From NCBI GenBank assembly GCA_015063165.1, contig SUSZ01000018.1, positions 1-42,634 of the forward strand: DNA of 42,634 nt, read 5' to 3'. Numbering within the stretch: position 1 is the first letter of the stretch; every line of letters begins with the position of its first letter. The DNA is from Thermoplasmata archaeon. Lineage in GTDB: Archaea > Thermoplasmatota > Thermoplasmata > Methanomassiliicoccales > Methanomethylophilaceae. Positions 40,611-42,634 of this stretch are shown piece after piece. The position numbers and the translations under genes were made by a program. The notes under the pieces were generated by a model. It saw only the letters and a program-made list of their open reading frames with translations, ran no database searches and was not told the origin of the DNA.

Positions 40611-42471
40611 AGACTACGAGATGATGTGCGGAATCGAGATCCACCAGCAGCTGGACACCAAGAAGCTGTTCTGCTCCTGCGACTCCAGGCTCTGCGAGGA
40701 GGGATTCGGCGCATACTACAGAAGGCTCAGGCCCACAACCTCCGAGATGGGGGAGATCGACCGTGCAGCCCTGGCCCAGTTCCAGAGGCATCTCGGGTAC
40801 AGGTACCAGTGCTGCGAGGGCACCAGCTGTCTCGTGGAGCTCGACGAGGAGCCTCCCCACGACGTCAACGCCGACGCCATGAGGATCGCCCTCACGTTCT
40901 CCGAGATGCTCGGAGCCAACCTGATCGACGAGGTCCACTTCATGAGGAAGATCGTCGTCGACGGTTCCAACACCTCCGGTTTCCAGAGGACCGCGCTGAT
41001 CTCCACCGACGGAGCCGTCAAGGTAGGGGACAGGAAGATCTCCATCCTCTCCGTCTGTCTCGAGGAGGACGCCTGCCGTCGCGTCGAGACCAAGAGCGAC
41101 GAGGTCGTGTGGAGGACCGATCGTCTGGGGATCCCGCTCATCGAGGTCGCCACCGGCCCCGACATGAAGACCCCCGAGGAGGTCATGGAGGTCGCTTACA
41201 GGCTCGGAACCCTTCTCAGGGCCACCAAGAGGGTCAAGAGAGGGCTGGGAACGATCCGTCAGGACCTGAACATCTCGATCCCGGGAGGAGCCCGTATCGA
41301 GCTCAAGGGAGTCGGAGACCTCAGGCTCATCCCCGATTACGTGAGGAACGAGGTCGCCAGGCAGAAGATGCTGCTCAGGGTGAAATCCATCCTCGACGAG
41401 AGGGGGACGAAGCCCGTGGCCTTCGAGACCGTTGACGCCACCGAGATCTTCAAGGACTGCGAGTCCAAGGTCATCAAGGGCGCCCTCTCCGACAAGGGGA
41501 AGGTCATCGCCGTCCGTCTTCCCGGATTCGCCGGAGTCATGAACGGGGACAACAAGACCCTCAGGCTTGGAGCCGAGATGGCGCAGCGCGCCCGCACCAA
41601 GGGTGTGAAGGGGATCTTCCACTCCGATGAGCTCCCCAACTACGGGATCGAGCAGGAGTACGTCGACAGGCTGAGGGAGTTCCTCGGAATGACCGGCGAG
41701 AACGACGCGTTCGTCATCTGCGCCGCCAAGGAGAAGAAGGCTGCCGATGCTCTGGAGATGGCCGTCATAAGGGCCAACGAGGCTCTGGAAGGTGTCCCCG
41801 AAGAGACCAGGGACCCTCTTTCCGACGGCACCACCAAGTACTCCAGGCCTCTCCCCGGAGCCGCCAGGATGTACCCCGAGACGGACGTTCCTCCGACCCT
41901 GATCACCGACGCCATGATCCAGGACATCAGGGACAACATGCCCGAGTTCCCCGAGCAGATCGAGAAGCGTCTCGTCGGAGACTACGGCATCAACGCCCAG
42001 CAGGCCCACCAGATCGTCAGGCAGAGCCAGGACGAGCTCTTCGAGAGGCTCTCCGAGGATAAGTCTATGGCCCCCATCGCGGCTACCACCCTCCTGAACA
42101 CCTTCAGCGAGATGGAGCGCGACGGCGTAGACGCCACGGCTATACCCGACGACTGTCTCGTGCACTCCTTCGAGCTTCTGAAGCAGGGCAGGTTCGCCAA
42201 GGAGGCCCTTCCCGCGATCCTCAAGGAGATGGCCGGCGGAACCAAGCCCGAGGACGCCATCAAGAAGCTCGGACTGGAGGCAGTCGACGAGGGCGAGGCT
42301 TTCGCCATCATCGAGGGCATCGTCAAGGAGCGCGAGGAGTTCGTACGCTCCAAGGGAATGGCCGCCGTCGGCCCTCTCATGGGACCTGTCATGGGCGCCC
42401 TCAAGGGAAAGCTCGACGGAAAGCAGGTCAACAAGCTTCTGACCGAAGCGATAAAGAAGCTCCTCGGCTGA
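40603..42471 (+). CDS. gatE: Glutamyl-tRNA(Gln) amidotransferase subunit E
   Basis: A 622-residue subunit that binds Glu-tRNA(Gln), phosphorylates the glutamate and accepts the ammonia from GatD. It has the GatB/E opening MMCGIEIHQQLDTKKLFCSC, the STDGAVK segment, the cradle residues around GTIRQDLNISIPGGARIELK, and the C-terminal helical tail domain ending GKLDGKQVNKLLTEAIKKLL. An inserted AspRS-like segment, usual in GatE, lies between residues 270 and 420. A perfect terminator hairpin follows 13 nt after the stop. Confidence 0.96.
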   Translation: MSEDYEMMCGIEIHQQLDTKKLFCSCDSRLCEEGFGAYYRRLRPTTSEMGEIDRAALAQFQRHLGYRYQCCEGTSCLVELDEEPPHDVNADAMRIALTFSEMLGANLIDEVHFMRKIVVDGSNTSGFQRTALISTDGAVKVGDRKISILSVCLEEDACRRVETKSDEVVWRTDRLGIPLIEVATGPDMKTPEEVMEVAYRLGTLLRATKRVKRGLGTIRQDLNISIPGGARIELKGVGDLRLIPDYVRNEVARQKMLLRVKSILDERGTKPVAFETVDATEIFKDCESKVIKGALSDKGKVIAVRLPGFAGVMNGDNKTLRLGAEMAQRARTKGVKGIFHSDELPNYGIEQEYVDRLREFLGMTGENDAFVICAAKEKKAADALEMAVIRANEALEGVPEETRDPLSDGTTKYSRPLPGAARMYPETDVPPTLITDAMIQDIRDNMPEFPEQIEKRLVGDYGINAQQAHQIVRQSQDELFERLSEDKSMAPIAATTLLNTFSEMERDGVDATAIPDDCLVHSFELLKQGRFAKEALPAILKEMAGGTKPEDAIKKLGLEAVDEGEAFAIIEGIVKEREEFVRSKGMAAVGPLMGPVMGALKGKLDGKQVNKLLTEAIKKLLG

Positions 42472-42484
42472 ACCGAGGCAATAT

Positions 42485-42502
42485 GGGGGAGAACCCTCCC
42501 CC
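42485..42502 (+). terminator. Hairpin after gatE
   Basis: GGGGGAG-AACC-CTCCCCC, a perfect 7-bp stem. Only TGTTC separates it from the 5' end of the group II intron. Confidence 0.75.
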
Positions 42503-42507
42503 TGTTC

Positions 42508-42634
42508 GTGTGCCCAGCACACATGGTTGGAACCCTTCGGGTTCCTTCTCAAACCACCTTGAGAATCTTGGGGGTGGAAGTCCCCTACGGCCCCTTGGGG
42601 AGGGAACCGTTAGTCAGAGGCAAGGTTGCGCCCG
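42508..42634 (+). mobile_element. 5' part of a group II intron (cut by window edge)
   Basis: The sequence opens with GTGTGCCCAGC, a group II intron 5' end (GUGYG type). It continues with a run of stems: GGAACCC/GGGTTCC and TCTCAA/TTGAGA. The domain I pattern GGTGGAAGTCCCCTACGG then AACCGTTAGTC and AGGCAAGG follows, which I know from bacterial-type group II introns. The maturase/reverse transcriptase gene would lie to the right of the window. Insertion 5 nt behind a terminator hairpin recalls the target preference of class C introns, but the class cannot be fixed from 127 nt. Confidence 0.75.

Noticed and set aside
1-42634. CRISPR array
   Set aside because: No series of equal repeats with equal spacers was seen; the repeated short stems are hairpins of differing sequence.
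1-42634. pylT or other pyrrolysine genes
   Set aside because: Only two tRNA genes, both lysine, were found, and no PylS, PylB, PylC or PylD-like protein is present in the window.

Overview
The window looks like the chromosome of a methanogenic archaeon of the Thermoplasmata / Methanomassiliicoccales type. The archaeal information-processing genes are unmistakable: RNA polymerase subunits H, B, A' and A'', L30e, archaeal NusA, GINS, GatD/GatE, pantoate kinase, and TATA boxes about 26 nt upstream of leaderless starts. The B subunit is unsplit. A methanogenesis-marker-8-like remnant lies at the left edge. Several genes carry in-frame UAG codons, as expected of an organism that makes pyrrolysine. 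The order-level assignment is inference.

Layout. 1-8055 is accessory DNA: a broken marker-8-like gene, the remnant of one integrated element with an integrase C-terminal fragment, then a complete-looking 6.5-kb element. The element is bounded by a 28-nt direct repeat whose right copy is the 3' end of tRNA-Lys(CUU). It carries a rolling-circle-type Rep, a block of short hairpins, an operon of AbrB-like regulator, MmeI-like restriction-modification enzyme and small membrane protein, and a divergent unit of a small protein plus tyrosine integrase. 8243-17526 is core housekeeping: CBS protein, metallo-hydrolase, GINS51, DUF167, a Toprim-thymidylate kinase fusion, CoaBC, pantoate kinase, PRPP synthetase, ProRS and TrmI. 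17631-27134 holds tRNA-Lys(UUU) and the rpoH-rpoB-rpoA1-rpoA2-rpl30e-nusA operon. 27221-42471 has a radical SAM protein, PyrF, a giant STT3-like envelope protein with a secreted partner, a hypB-purD-truA-translin operon, and gatDE. The right edge (42508 on) enters a group II intron sitting just behind the gatE terminator hairpin.

The main discovery is the use of UAG. Four in-frame UAG codons interrupt three otherwise coherent genes: one in rpoH, one in rpoA2, and two in the small membrane-protein gene of the mobile element. All 31 other intact recognised protein genes end in UGA or UAA and none in UAG; the only TAG-ended reading frames lie in the decayed left edge. This suggests UAG acts as a sense codon (probably pyrrolysine) well beyond methylamine methyltransferases. 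It would make RNA polymerase assembly dependent on amber decoding, and it extends to cargo of a mobile element. No pylT or other pyl gene is visible in this window, so the identity of the inserted residue is inferred.
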